DNA of 64,000 bases. Source: Typha latifolia (Eukaryota > Streptophyta > Magnoliopsida > Poales > Typhaceae). The stretch is from assembly GCA_019914945.1 (NCBI GenBank), contig CM034100.1:3299209-3363208 (forward strand). Direction: 5' to 3'. Positions 25,607-39,621 of this stretch are shown piece after piece; position 1 is the first letter of the stretch, and each line of letters begins with the position of its first letter. The position numbers and the translations under genes are program-made. Below the pieces are notes generated by a model that was given only the letters and a program-made list of their open reading frames with translations, was not told where the DNA came from and ran no database searches.

Positions 25607-28600
25607 GTGTCTGGCAATGGAGCAGCAAGGAAAGCATCTGTGCTTCCATGTGCTCCATCTTTTCACAACAGGAAGCCCAGATTCCCCTTGTGAGACGCGC
25701 ATGACAAAAGTCGGCTTCCTTTGGACTCAAAATACCCTCCTCCACTTCAGCATAATTCTAATAAAAAAATATTTATATACTTTTTATAAGCTCAGATTAG
25801 AAAGGCTCGTATTTGTATATGTAATTCTAACTGAAAAATAAAGTAGACTTTTAATTTTAGTTTGAATTAATTATTATCTTAGATAAAGCAGAGAAAGTAG
25901 ATTTGGGAGGAAAGAGGAGTTGTTAAGAGTTATCATGAGACATTTTATCCTACTGATCCCTTGACCCTTGTTGCTCTTCTTCAGGTTTTAAAGTTGGATA
26001 ACATAGCCCTAATGAAAGGATTTGAGTGGCCCTCATCATCATTTTAGGGAGATTTGGTTCCTATTAACAAATAGTTAATATTTAATTTGCAGATAAGGGG
26101 TCATTATCGTGAAAACAAAATGGCACCAAATTAGACGGTTGTGGGCATAACATTTCTTAATTACCCCGTGAACCATCTACATCGTTAATTATTAGGATCA
26201 GTTCAGTATCACAAGCATTGTCTAACCTAAGCTCAGATGTCATTGTTAAATAGTTTGATGTTCACAATTAAACTTAAGGCTAAGTTGGTGTTCCTCCATT
26301 CGAGTTAAGAGCCACGTATCAAAATATATTGAAGTTCTTATTTAGATCAATAGATGAGAAATATCTCTCAAAATTATGATGTATCATCTAAAAGCCAGAA
26401 TTAATGGATTTTTGAAGTGACAATGGATTTGAAACACCTCCAACAAACACTAGAGAACTGACCCATTGACTTTCCAGTCCATTCACTAGCCTTTTGGATA
26501 CCAGGAGTCCTCACCCCGATAAGAACACTTTGGATAGCAAAGTAGATTCTATATCTTAGTTAATGAATTCAAAGGCCAAGTAATCCGCTAAAAGTTGTAG
26601 ATCAAGATTCTCCACTGAAGAAGAAATGACCGTGATAAGGGAGTGGAGAGTTTTGGTCAAAGTAGGCATGGATTTCGCTTGAAAATGGAGTTACTCATGG
26701 CCCGTAGACTAAAGGATTACTCGCGTGCTCAAAGATGGAGTTAAAAGAGGTCAAAGATTGCAAGAATAAATGATGATTAAGTCACAATGTGGGAGGATAA
26801 CAGCGTTATGTTAGTAGTTATCCAGTTAAAAATTTAATAGGGAAAAGAGGTAGGTTGAAGTCTAAAACGTTTGGTCAAGGAGCAATATCCAGGTCCAGAT
26901 AAAATTGGATATCCAACAAAACAACCAGTCGTGGTCTGCACTTCGAATGATTGGCATTTATATCAAAGAAAGGCACAAGGAGCAGCACAGTAGTTTAAAC
27001 ACATGGGAGGTCTTATATTAGCAGGAGAGAGAACTTACATCACATTAAACTTAGCGACAGTGTCACCTTAAAACAACATTTTTGCTGTCCACCAGAATGA
27101 TTTATACATATAATGATGGAGGGTTTTGGAATAACCGTTGAGAGGATTCTATCATGTGATTATAGAGGCACATGAGGGCAGTTTCAGCTCAGACAGGAAT
27201 AACTATTCCGGATAAAGGTCACCTTCGGATATGTCCTGGTACAGTGGCACCGGCCAGCCAATGTAAGGGAGGAGCAAGTGAGGAACTGCCATCTAATTCA
27301 CCTCCGACCGCGCACCGACAGCATCCAATCACCGCGCGGCCCACAGTTATGCTCTCCAAAAATGCTTGATGTTTCTTTCAATCCCCATCTTTGTAGTTAT
27401 GCTGCCTCTTCCCTTTAATTGCATGGCAAGCCCAAGGCTACGTTGGGTGGGGAAGACTCTATCTATCTGTACGTTTGTTCCAAGGCGCCCACGTATATGG
27501 TTGGCACTTGGCAGGCTATGGAGGTGGCATAGATTAATGGTCTCCATTGTTGAGCTGAATTTTATTGAGCCATTGACTGCAGTAATGCCCACTGATATGA
27601 GGAAACTGGTAGTCTCACTTGAGACGCAGAGGTAGTAATGGAGGAGCACGTCAATCCATGTGCTTTGCTGCGAGATGCCAAGCATAGTATACACTCTACA
27701 GTAGCTGGGCCTGCAAAAGAGAGGAATCAGACCATGGGCTAGGCCCATTTCATCAAATACCTCCAAAACCAATCAATACATGGCATATAGCACAAAATAC
27801 GTCATGCATGTGCTCCTAAGACATACCCAAGACACGTGGCATCGAATTCAGATTCCAAACCTAACTGTGAGACCAAAAAGGGAAGAGAGGTCCCCCTGAT
27901 TGCTGGGTTAATTTACCAATCATATGGTAGTCTGTGTCAGTTCATCCAACCTGACCAGCTCCAACTTTTGTCTACAAAGGAGTAGAAAGGCACTGATATG
28001 GTTGGACGACTGAAGGTGTCCCAAAAACCAAATGGCAAACTACTAGACATGTATCACTGTGGGCCTCGAATGCTCCTCACCAGTTTTTGAGCTCTGAGTG
28101 ATGCAACCATGTGATGTTTTACGCTACCGCAGCGTATGTGGCAGGTCATGGCCATGCTCTGATCTGGAGAATTCGATGTTTTTGTGCTGAGTCAGCCCCT
28201 AGCCTGGTCCAAGGATGAAATGAGTCATCTGTATCATGAGCAGGTATAGTTGTTGTGAGGTTTGGGCTGAAGGAATCGGTGTGCAGATGCGAGAGTGCAG
28301 AAATGGAGCAGAACACATTTGTATGGAGGACTCCACACAAGCGGACATCAATATTAACTCTACAATCCTGTCAACTAGCGACAAAAGTTTACATCAGAAA
28401 GCAGTAAATCATGAAATGATTTGCTACGGAATAACAGAGTTGACAGGAATCATCTATAGTCACAGAATGCTATTCTCACGAAAAAAAATATATGAAATAA
28501 CATAGTTATTCTAATTAATTGAAGATCCAAACAAGAGAATGCTATTGTTTTCCTTGAGTTAAATAACAATAGCACTTACGTCTAGGACCAAATCTCTGAA

Positions 28601-29716
28601 AGGAAATTCTCATCAGATTACCGTCAAATATATATATATTTCTTTTATAGCCACTGTTCCAATTAAATTTTACTCCTGCAATCAACACAATTTTAGCATT
28701 CGACAACATCTTCAGATCCAGTTCTCCAAAAAGAGAGAAGTGGAGTTCCACATCATATAAATGACCTGCTTCTGCATCTATTGGTATATGTTAGTCCAAG
28801 CAAAAGATTTCACCAGTACAGAAGTCCCTATTATGAACATATAGAGCAAACCTAATGTACCTTCACATCAGGCTTTGCCCCTTCCTATCCAGCATAAAAA
28901 CCTGCAGCGTACAGAAATTTTATGTATCACATAAAATAACTTCTCAACATTGAATATAATTATGTCATCAGTTGTGTGTCAAATATACATAGGTATTGCT
29001 GGCTTGGCTAGATGTTGAAATTGGCACAACTCACATCTAATAACAAATGCAAGTAGCAACTAATCACTAAAGTTCAAAGCATTTAGCATTCAGTCATGTG
29101 GATGGATGACAATCTCTCAAATCAGCAAAATTTGGTTATCAATGAAATGTATTAAAGGCTTAAAGCAGAAGAGAAACTTATTTCAGTACTGATTTACAAG
29201 CTTTCACGATAATTAAAATCAGTACCGTTCGTCAAATAAAATAAAATAAAAATAATATCTGTACCTCCCATAATTCTGAACAGAGATCCACTAGGCTTCT
29301 AGCATAACATCAACCAATTTATGCACACAGCTAATTAATGTGGTCTATATAGGGCCCACAGGTACTATAAATATGTAGATGGGAAATAATATGAACCAGC
29401 AGAGAGAATGTTAAACAAAGAATAGAAACTACGAAAAAGAGATGAATATTTTGTCAATAAATCAACATGTTGAAGCACTCTACATCTCCGAAAGAGAGAT
29501 GAATAGAAGAAAACTGACAGACACAAGTGAACCAGCAAGACAACATCTAAAGCAGTTCTGAGTGACATGGTCGAAGGTCTCCAGTCCGATCACCAACTAT
29601 GCTATGAGATGCATATAAAAAATATACTCAATTGGCTAGGCATTTTTCCCATATGCCTACTTGCAGATCACTGCTTAGAGTCCTAGACACAAATCTCTAG
29701 CCCCAGAAATCTACAC

Positions 29717-32700
29717 TTAATCAAATGCATCGTCGTCGTCATCTGGAAGAGGCTGTGCTGCTGCAGCTGCTATCTCAGCTTCATATCTGGAGAGATGAAA
29801 ACGAAAGTAATAAAATAAAGAGAGGTCAAAGAGGAAGAAACAGAACTGGACTAGGGGAAAAAACATGAAAGAAGTAATTCGGTAATATAGATTGTTGGAA
29901 ATATCTATAGGATAAATCCATTCACTATTCAGTATCTTGTAATCCTATTACAGCTTAAAGAGAAATGGACTATATATTGTAGGTGGCTAGGTGCAGAATA
30001 GATATATCTGATTATATGATCTAGATAGGGGTAGTGAGAGCAACTACTTATCAAGTGTTAACTGCCAGACATTCTAACCCCTATAACCTACTAGCTATTA
30101 CACACACAACTATCATAGCAATGCCTGTATCATGCCATGTCTACAGAATATTCTGACGGAAATGAGAGTGTTCAGAAAAGATTAATATATGCCAAATAAG
30201 TACTAGTAGTCATCCTAGACAAGATACCTAATAACTAATCATTATGAAAACACTTGCGCACATAGATCCAATAATCATGCACTGCCTCACAAAATCATGT
30301 TTTTAGGACCACCCACTGATAGCTATAGGGCAAAGAGATCTCTTAAGCCTCAAAGTTCAAAGTACTTTTGCTTAATTCTTCCATTCTTTATAACGATTTC
30401 AGAAGTTTTATAGCACTTCTTTCCAATGCACAGGTTCTCTCTATACAGGTTTTCGGTACAAAACTACAAGTGAGGCCAATATAGCTGAAGACAGGTCTAG
30501 TTCACTTACTGTTGCTGTGCAGCAAGATCAATATGAACCTCAGGAGGAGCAAGAGCTGGTGACTCGACAAAGTGAATCGTTGCGTCCCTGCATAAGGTAT
30601 GATTCACATTAATAATTCCCTGACACTTGAAGGTATAAAGTTTGAGTTTAAGATATAACGTCTACCCTGCGAGCTTTCTGGCTAAATACAGGAAAGGCTT
30701 CTCAAAATTATAGTTACTCTTAGCAGAGATTTCATAGTACTGAAGGTTCTTCTTCCTGTGGAATGTGACCATCTTTGCTTTCACCTGCCTATTCTTTACG
30801 TCAACTTTGTTTCCACAGAGGACAATGGGAATGTTCTCACACACCCTGATTGCAAGCACATGAATACACCAGAAATGAAACTCAATTAGGAATCTACCAT
30901 GGAGAAATAAAAAGAGGCAATGGTCAAAAGCTCCTAAAAACTACCAACCGACAAAGATCTCTGTGCCAGGTAGGAACATTTTTGTATGTAAGGCGGGCAG
31001 TAACATCAAACATGATGATTGCACATTGACCATGAATGCTGGAAAAAGAAATATATCAAGTAAGCATAACAGTGTAACGCTATCGAGACAGTAGCATCCA
31101 AAAGAATGTAGCAGTATGTTAGCCATGTCATGCCATGCCTTTCTAAAATAATGATGATATAAATACATAGGAACAAACAAAAGACAAAATTTCAAAAGCA
31201 TCTAATTGTAATCTCTAACAGTAAAGCATTAGATACGAGAAGAAATCACAGAATGCATTGTACTGTCCCGGATCAGTCCATTCATGATTATCATACTCCA
31301 TCTCCATGAACAAGCTTTATATTTTTAACTGAAAAAGGCAACACTTACGAATGCAAAATTTGTGACAAACACTCACAATTATCATATCAAGCAAATCCAC
31401 AAAGATGAATATAGCAGACATTACAAAATGGCGAAGACATGAGAATAAAGAAGAATAAATGATTGTATTTCCTATTATTGTACTGGTGTGATTGTTAATA
31501 ATGAGGTTAAAAGATCAACCAACTGGAAAGTCGATAAAGCTCCAAGCAAGAATTAACAAATTTATAATGCCTGCTACCAATAGGATGCCAACCCCTAGAA
31601 TGAATATTTCCTATAAGTAACTGAGACAAGAAAGAACCCACCCTAGAATCTTAAAGGATCCAGAGTAAAGCGATCTGTACAAATGGTCTGGTAGACACAA
31701 AGTCATGTCTGATGATATTCATATGGTCAAAGTTAATGACTATCACAATAGAAATGAGCAACTGCATTACTGCTAATATCTTCACTTCTTCAGTTAGGAT
31801 TTTGCCAGTAACTGCTATCTGCAAGTTCAGCTTTCTGACTTTCTTTCTTTCACTAGCATAGTCGTTATATCATAATATTGTCTACAATATGTGCAGTCTC
31901 AGACCAAAAAAAAAATGCATATGGAAAGGAAACACGAGACTACATAGAAGAGGTTACAAAACTTCAAATCTTCTTTAACCTATTGCTATTTGGAAAAGTT
32001 GTTTCTTGAGGCAGTATGCAAAGCACATAAAACGTACAGACAGAAAATTCTATCAGATCAAAAGCAAGATCCCATAAACTTCAATACTCTTAAGTTCTTA
32101 ACAGTTGCAGCTAGAAGAAACTTATGTTTAGCTCAGCAACTTCAGCTAAAAAAGATCACTTTAGGCAGTATCAAAGAATACGGCTTTTAACCAATAATTC
32201 ATGCACAATTAGATTGCAACACCACAGAAAGAGAGCAAAGCACTATTAATGTGATACAGAAAACAAAATGCAACATATTATAAGCAACACTCACTAATAT
32301 CCATCCCGAAGGCCGCCAAACTTCTCCTGTCCAGCAGTATCCCAACAGTAAAATCGGATCTTCCCGCAATTGGTGTGGAAATCCAAGGGATGGACTTCAA
32401 CACCAATGGTGGCTGCCATTTACCAGAACAAAATATCATACGATAACTCATCTATAAAATGGAAAACCAATCTTAATAGATGAATTTTATGCTTACGCTC
32501 GTATTTCTTCTCAAACTCCCCTGTAAGATGCCTCTTGACAAACGTCGTCTTCCCTACAATAACAAATCAAACAAAATCTCTATAAAACCCTGGATCAACA
32601 AGGAAATTGAGGATAAATAAATGTGGATGGGGAGACGAAGCGATCACCAGTGCCACCGTCGCCGACGATAACGAGCTTAAAGCTAGGGTAAGACACCGTT

Positions 32701-32817
32701 TGCTGGTTAGGGAGCGCCTGCGAAACGAAGCATTAGGATACACAAAGCTGAGATCAGAGACCTAAACCAACCCTAACCCTAGAAATCCGTGGAAACTGAG
32801 ATTGAGGAAGACACCAT
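29717..32817 (-). CDS. RAN: Ran GTPase (nuclear transport small G protein)
   Basis: Eight exons on the minus strand (32817-32815, 32717-32648, 32553-32497, 32412-32295, 31038-30949, 30845-30666, 30587-30510, 29786-29717) join in frame to 221 residues, the usual Ran length. The first coding exon is only the ATG, followed by CAG|GCGCTCCC. G1 is GDGGTGKT (20-27), G2 includes PTIGVE, G3 is DTAGQE (68-73), G4 is NKVD (125-128) and G5 is SAK. The C-terminus ends in the acidic DDDDD-A-F-D switch tail. Ran-GTP made in the nucleus drives importin and exportin cargo exchange and also helps spindle and nuclear-envelope assembly. One oddity is Met138 in [11 protein letters not shown], where plant and animal Ran normally have Gln. 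Everything else looks functional. Confidence 0.95.
32769..32780. promoter_or_regulatory. Telo-box-like motif in Ran intron 1
   Basis: AACCCTAACCCT (two telomeric-type units) sits in the first intron of Ran. Telo-boxes in 5' regions of plant housekeeping and cell-cycle genes are known to assist expression. Function here is inferred from the motif and its position. Confidence 0.45.
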
Positions 32818-32888
32818 TGATTCTCTTCTCCCTTCTGATGGTTTCGGAGAGGTTTTGAAATGGGATGTGGAGAAGACGAGGCGAGGAG

Positions 32889-32896
32889 TATATATA
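32889..32896 (-). promoter_or_regulatory. TATA box of the Ran gene
   Basis: TATATATA lies about 72 bases upstream of the Ran ATG. It predicts a start near 32860 and a short leader of about 45 bases. Confidence 0.5.
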
Positions 32897-33706
32897 GCCT
32901 ATAGGCGGGGTTCCGGGCTTAGATCCCACGCAAACCCCTCGAGGCCGTTGGCTTTAACTTGACGGGAGTCACCCAGCCGTTGGATTGGATACCCAGCTCC
33001 CACCGTGAATTCAACGAGGTTCGTACACGTGGCGAAGGTCTGTCGTTGGTGTGGTATAGGCGATGGGCGGCGGATGCTGCGTCTCTTCACCGCAGTCTCC
33101 AAGCGTATGTGCGAGGTGAGGTGGCAGCAGGTGGCCAACTCAGCGCCGGATCATTTTGATGGTTCGGATCCTATTTTTAAGATTATGTGTGTTACGTACC
33201 CGATCCATTAAGACGATCGTTTAACATCAAGATTCTATAAACTACTGCTCATTTTCAAATGCATCCCTCTTTCTACGTTAACCCCTTAAACTATAGATAT
33301 TCTGTCGTTCCTCCTATGATATTAATAGAAAAATATTAAATAATTATTTTATTATCAATTTTGCTCTCTTTATTTTCCTTAAAGTAGATGTAAAATAATC
33401 GATAAACAACTTAAAATTGGCCGCAGGATACTCACGTGTCAAATTTTAACAGAGAAATATAATGGATAACTATGAAATGGAAATTTCTGATTGAGTGCAT
33501 GTTAGAAATGAGGGGGCCTAAGGATAATTATTTCTATAAAATATGCCTTATTCCTTTGCTTTCTTTGAATATAGAATAGAGAATTATTAGAATGATAGCA
33601 TATTGATGTGAAACAATATGATGATCGACATGAAAGATTTCATGTGAGCAGCTGATTAACGATGTCGAAACAATAGTACTAATTAATCACCCGCAAATTT
33701 CTACTC
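32897..33706. other. Intergenic DNA between Ran and the DUF642 gene
   Basis: The Ran-proximal 300 bases are GC-rich promoter-type sequence; the rest is AT-rich. No further gene is seen. The interval should hold the Ran promoter and the DUF642 3'UTR. Confidence 0.5.
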
Positions 33707-36122
33707 TCACTTAGGGTGTCGAACACTAACAACAGCCACGTCATCAAGCACAGGCCCACAAAGCGAGCTCATGTCATCACTCCTCGTGTTATAATACGTG
33801 CTCCAAAACACCAGCCTCGTACGCGCCCCGGTGGCTTTAAACGGCAACACGGCCCTCTTGAACCCTCCCGTGCCCTTGGACTCGTACGCCACCTTGACGG
33901 TACCCTTACCGGCGAAGGCCTCGATCATAAGCGATCCCATGCACGCGTTGCTCGCGTCGCCGACCGTGAACGTGAGGACGTAGGAGCGGCCGGGGAATGT
34001 GCGGATGACTTGTGCGATGGAGCTCTCCTTTCCAGCAAGGAGCTCGACGGCGCGGCTGCCGTGGGGGACGATGAAGTGGGCGGCGTCGAGGTATTTGATG
34101 GCTTTGAGGGATTCCACCATCCACCCTGGGATAGGGGAGTGGTCGTCTTCGATTTGGGAGGGGATGAGCACACCGTAGCTTGTGTTGGGGAGAATGTAAG
34201 GCCCCTCTTCGAAGTCGCCGTTCTTGACCAGGTTCTCTGCGGATTCCATTCAAAATGTTATTTTATGGAAAACACCCTAACTTTTTCTTTTATTATGATT
34301 AGTTATTGCTGGGAGGAAGAGTTGCTTACTGTTAGTCCTCTTAGGAGGGAACAATGCCTTGATGGCGACGGAGTCAATGAGTGGGCCGCAAGCGGGGTCC
34401 TCCGTGAGCCCCGGGTTATGCACGACCACGTCGATGTCGTCATCCATGGCGATCCAAGCCCATGCATAGGAGTCCCATCCGTTGCTGCTGTACAGCGTCT
34501 GCATGGGGAGGAGGCCCGACTGCGACGACGCCGAGACATTGAGCTGCTCCGCCTGCGCGCACGTCCGGGCGGCGCTGAATGTGAGGGAGTAGCGCGTGCC
34601 GCGTGTCACCCGCACGCGCTGCTTGATGGAGGCGTCGTTGCCCAATCGGACGGCGTAGGACCCCTCCGGGACGACCAGGAGCATGTCGTTTTGCTTCTGG
34701 CCCGAGGCGATGTACTCTACGTAGCCGGAGATCTCCCAGGAGGGGATGGCATTCCGGGTCATGACCTTTGTACCCTTGAGCATGGAAGATGGGGGGCCTT
34801 GCTCGAAGTTGCCATTTGGTAGAAGACCTGAATGTAAGAGGTGAGTGGATTCCATTTGTCATACTAATACTAATGCATGTATTTGATAGTCACGATCACG
34901 TCTAGTCAATGAGATGGCCCCTGGCCTATTGATTTAAAATTTCTTAATTCCAAATATTGTCCTTTTTCCATCAAGAACCTCCTCCTCTATAGTATAAATA
35001 CAATGCACATTAATAATTAAAATATTATATTATCTCCCGACTCACTCTAACAATAAATCCTAGCTTCGCCACTGATGTCACTCCGCAACAAATTCGCTCC
35101 CACCTATTAGAATATCTTCTGCAATACTACTTACACATAACAGCAGCAAAAATATATTACATAAGAAGAAGATAGTGGTTAGTAATTAAACACCATCTGT
35201 AGTTATAAAGTTATAACTATTATTATTTACGTGGGATATTGTATTCAAGGGTGGCGTTATATAGTCAGTCACATACTCACATAGCAAGAGCCGAAAGGAT
35301 TAGAATAGAGGTAATAATTTGGGGCCATGGGCCCCATGGCCCAGGTTAATTAAGACGAGGGGCTAAAAGGGAGGCAGCCTGTTTAAATAAATAGTGGAAC
35401 CTTGAATGCTTGTCATGTGGGTCGCATGTGTGCCATTAGCCCTTGCACCCTAAAGTTGATTCTCTCGTGGTTGGCAGAATAGATGATTAATTGCAAAATA
35501 AAGTTCTTAGTATTCTCCGTACTCTCTTCTATACCACTGTCTATGACTAGAAAAACTCAATTCTTTTAACATTGTCTATCACTAGGACCTGGCTAGTTCT
35601 ATTTAAAAGAGTTATCCTAGTTATCTAATCTATATAGGGCGAGAAAGACTAGTTTTTTTTTTTTTTTTTTCTTTTCTAAAGCTATGCATGTAGTTTAAGC
35701 AAGCTCAAGTTAGAAAAACTCAAATTATTTTTCTATGCATTATACTCTTTTATTTCTTCTACTGTCCATCATTGTTGCGAAAGCCTTTTATGAGATGTTG
35801 ATTAACTTTATGATCATATCATGGTAGATTTAACGGGAAAGATTGACTTAGAAGAAACGGCGAATTAATCGACCATTTTAATGAACTTTTTTTTATTCCA
35901 AGACCCAAGTCTAAGTCAGCATTAGCTAAAAGGATTAAGGACTAGCTGAGAGCCTCTAAAAATGGCAAAGACAAAGACTACTAAGCACCTTACAAGAATG
36001 AGGAAAATATAAATAATATTTGGTATCTTACCATCAGTGAAGGCGACTGCTATCTGGAAGACTGCAGAAAGAATCAAGAGGGAACTGATGAAAGTAATAT
36101 CTCTCATATTGCTTGAGAGCAT
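33707..36122 (-). CDS. DUF642 cell-wall protein
   Basis: Three exons on the minus strand (36122-36032, 34827-34330, 34236-33707) join in frame to 372 residues, the normal size for the family. The first exon encodes a hydrophobic signal peptide (ISSLLILSAVFQIAVAF). Two tandem galactose-binding-like repeats follow. The first starts GLLPNGNFEQGP and includes YAVRLGNDASI and CGPLIDSVAI; the second starts NLVKNGDFEEGP and includes SRAVELLAGKES and CGPVLDDVAVV. DUF642 proteins are secreted to the plant cell wall. Some bind polysaccharide or pectin methylesterase and affect germination and cell-wall remodelling. The coding exons are GC-rich while the roughly 1.2-kb first intron is AT-rich. An internal Met at residue 6 is an alternative start. 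The gene appears intact. Confidence 0.92.
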
Positions 36123-39100
36123 GAAGCCGAAGAAGAGAGAGGAAGAAATATAGAAGAGAAATTTAAGATAAGAGTTGGAGAGAAGTGGAAGATAGGGACT
36201 ACTGTCTACTGTCTACTGATGAGTCGAGGGGAGAAGAGGGGTTGGGTTGAAGCTTAAATGGATTTCGCTTTAATAGAAGTGCCATGGATTTATCATTATT
36301 CTCGGAATTGCCATTGAGTCAGTGAGTGATTTGCTCCATGTTTCCAGGTGTGCATTGAATGGGATTACTGCCCCTGTTTCTAACTCAACATGATCTAATT
36401 AGAAGTAAAACCAAAATAAAAGGCAACATAAACAACAAATATGATGCCCCTTTCAAAATGTTGGTGTTGTAAAGTCTACAATAATTTTGGGTTTAATTTC
36501 TTATTGATACTAGAGTGTGCTGCAGAGTATATACAGAATAACAAAGAATAATGATAGCGCTTAAGCAATTAACTCTCTGTGGTTCAGATTAAATTATAAT
36601 TATTAACTAAATTTTAATTAAGACATTAAAAAAATGAATAATTACTCTTATAAAAATACATTTAAATAGCTTGGCGCAAATAAAACACCTTTATTTTTGG
36701 ATGAAAATTCTAATTATATAAAAATGAAGTGCTTAATTTTACCTTTGTGGCGTGTTTCTCCCAAAAATGAAGTTTACTAAAATGACGGTTTTGACCTTGT
36801 GAGTGAGTCAGGGGGACGAGGCAATCGTGCACATGGACATGCACATGGGGATGTCTTGCATAAAGGCTTCTTCCTGTGACCCAGCACAAGGCATCAGAAC
36901 CCACGACGCGCGCCTCGTGACTCGTGACTCGTGAGGAGGACTCTTCTGTCATTTCACACCCCGTCGGGAGACCTCTCCGCCTTTGTGATTCTCACAAAAA
37001 GTTGATCCTGCGGCTGCGATTCCTCCAAAAATTACCCATTCACCGTTGTAGACGTAAGCACGTGGTTTAGTATATTAAATAATAGGGAATTTGCATATTA
37101 CATCCAATATTTTTAGTATTTATAAATTAAATTCTATAATTTAATAATTATGTGTAGACTCTTTTTTAGTAGATCAGTTATTTAAATTTAATCAAATTTC
37201 TGAATTAAGTTAATTACACTAAAAAAATTATCAAAATACCAACAAACAAGTTATACTCTTATTTAACTTAACAGAAAAGAATATTTTTATGGTGTTAGTT
37301 CAAATCTAACATAGAGTATTTTTTTTTATACATATTCGCTAAATTATAAAGTTCAATTATAAATAGTTAAAAAAATATATAATATAAATTATAATTAGGT
37401 TATAAAGCTTTGTGATATATAAATTTCTCTAAATAATAAGTAAAGTAAGATAAAAAAAATTAAAGACGGTGGCAGAAGAGAAAGGCCCTTCCCCAAGTAT
37501 TACGCAGACATTAATACACACCTTGGACTTCAAATGATTCTCTGATTAGGGAATAACTAAGGGAGGTTTGCCTTATCCATATGGGTGATTGTGCCAGTAT
37601 ATATAATATATATTCTTTTCATCATTTACCACTCTATAAGCTCTTCCTTGGTATACTAGAATATGTTATTCCATTTAAAGAACTCTGAAATGTATGCTTC
37701 GAGAGAGAGAGAGTATTATTATAAGTACCTGAAATTTGTTAGTAATGTAGTTTAAGATGTAGATTCTTGGGTGACCAGAATAAATCACAATTCACAAAGT
37801 TTTTTTCCCCACAATATTGATTCATTTTATTCTGACTGCAAATAGGAATACAAGTCATATATTTTTATTCTTAGATTTTTTTTTTAATCAAGCTACACTT
37901 TAAATCATCTATTTTAGATATATTAACTATCACCTCAGCGACTCAAAATATTGATCTTAATTTTCTACGAATGCCTCAGTTAAAAACATCACAATATAAA
38001 AATATTAATTTATTCAACAGTTTAGTTTGATGTTAAACACCAATCACTTGGATGCCAACGTATTCAAAATAGACTCATATCGATACTAAATTTGAGAGGT
38101 AAACTAGTGGTGGGTAAATAAAGCTTGCCGAGAGATCTAGTTTAGTCAAATACTTCTGGATGCATTTTAAGTACCCTGTGAATAATTATTGTGTCCAGGA
38201 TTTGGAGATGGTCCCTTCCTGGCCCAGAAAAGTTTGCAGTCTCATGTGCTCTCCTCTGGGCTATCATGTGCTAATTAATTAATCGATCCTTGCACGGTTT
38301 AGTCTTCAGCATGTGGCGTGCACTTAAAAGTTATACTATGAGTTGTCTCATAATAATAATAATAATAATAATATCGAAACGCATCACAATAATAATTCCA
38401 GTAACCCACCTAGATGGTATATATACCATATTGCAACTTTAATTCTCTTAGTAGTAATAGTAGTAGTAGTAGTAGTTCAACTAGTTTTGGCATTTCTCGG
38501 CAAGCCATTTAGTGTGTCAATTATTTCCAATGTGTTGATGCACAGATCTAGACTTCTCTTTTGTAGAAGATTTTACGTCATATGACTGAATGACATGATT
38601 GGATGTGTAAGAAATCAGCATCTCCTCTGATCTAGCTTAGTGTATTATTGTCCTTGAGATCCAACAAGTTTGGCCACAGCTCATCTTGTCACACTAATTT
38701 CCGAACTACCTTTAAGTCGCATTTTATTTATCTCTGCTATAAATTACTGATGGAGTCTTCTATTTGTGAAAAAAATATCAAGCCACGTCATACTGTATAA
38801 TAGATAGATATAAGTTAACTTGACCATGATATTAATTGGCTTAGTAGAACTAAATTATGCCCCCAACTTATAAGAAAATATGATTAAGATAAGCTTTTAA
38901 AATACTAAAGTCGCATCGAAATATGAAATCTCATAGAATTAAGGAATTCGAGATTACTGTTATTTAATATCAAATGCTATATATTTTAGAGGAGCAAGAT
39001 AAATATAATTTAGAAAATAAAAAGGTATATTGCTTGCTATTTGTTATCAGATACGAGATTATTTATAAATAATTTTTTTAAAATATTTAACTCTAGCCGT

Positions 39101-39621
39101 CAACTTTCTCCGTTCCCGCGATGGAAAGAGATATAGGTCGTAAGAATCTGAGATGATTATACTTTAATTATAAGTAAACAAATAAGTTTCTTGCAAAAAA
39201 CCTCGCTTGTTCTAAAATATTTGAAATTTTATTCTTCCTCCACGGCATAGTAGCAAAAGATCATCTCTCATGAAGAATATGTTTTGGTAAAGAGGAGTCG
39301 GATAAAATAAGATCATATATTTGATATGTTCTGCAACGACACCAACAGTTAATTAATTTAGATCTACAAAAGAAAGAAAGAACGAAAAAAAAAAAGAGCA
39401 TCACATTTTAAATGAGAAAACGTGAAATGGCATCACATTTTATTGGGAGCAAAAATCCCCAAATCACAGCCATGTTATCCTTCCACTCGATTGTATATAT
39501 ATATATATAAAACTCCAAAAAAGAAAAGAGAGCATTCTTCCATTCCATGTCGGCGAATTCGTAGAAAAGGGGGGTCGCCCATAACCCAAACCTTAATAGC
39601 TAAATCCCAACGCAAACCCCC
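36123..39621. other. Intergenic region, no gene recognised
   Basis: The first 150 bases or so are purine-rich on + (CT-rich in the DUF642 sense direction) and probably leader/promoter. The rest is AT-rich with poly-A/T tracts. Two short trinucleotide arrays, (TAA)n at 38351-38372 and (TAG)n near 38452-38475, lie about 100 bases apart. No coding potential beyond short chance frames. Confidence 0.5.
38351..38475. repeat. (TAA)7 and (TAG)n trinucleotide arrays
   Basis: A perfect TAA array (38351-38372) and a TAG array (about 38452-38475) flank 80 bases of unique AT-rich sequence. Confidence 0.8.

Larger units (their letters stand above)
21133..29716. other. AT-rich intergenic DNA with microsatellites
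   Basis: No gene could be supported. The sequence is very AT-rich to about 25.9 kb, with poly-A/T runs and the microsatellites listed separately. From about 26 to 28.6 kb the composition is more balanced. A 141-codon open frame (27347-27772, minus) has no recognisable domain and may be decayed transposon sequence or chance. The part nearest 29.7 kb should hold the Ran 3'UTR. Confidence 0.5.

Noticed and set aside
25481..25841. Tyr/Ile-repeat open frames on both strands
   Set aside because: They are translations of the (AT)n array.
27347..27772. 141-codon minus-strand frame
   Set aside because: No domain or repeated motif recognised, no splice or promoter context; not reported as a gene.
33716..34822. 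368-codon plus-strand open frame
   Set aside because: It lies opposite the GC-rich DUF642 exons, which have clear family signatures. The long antisense frame is a by-product of high GC.
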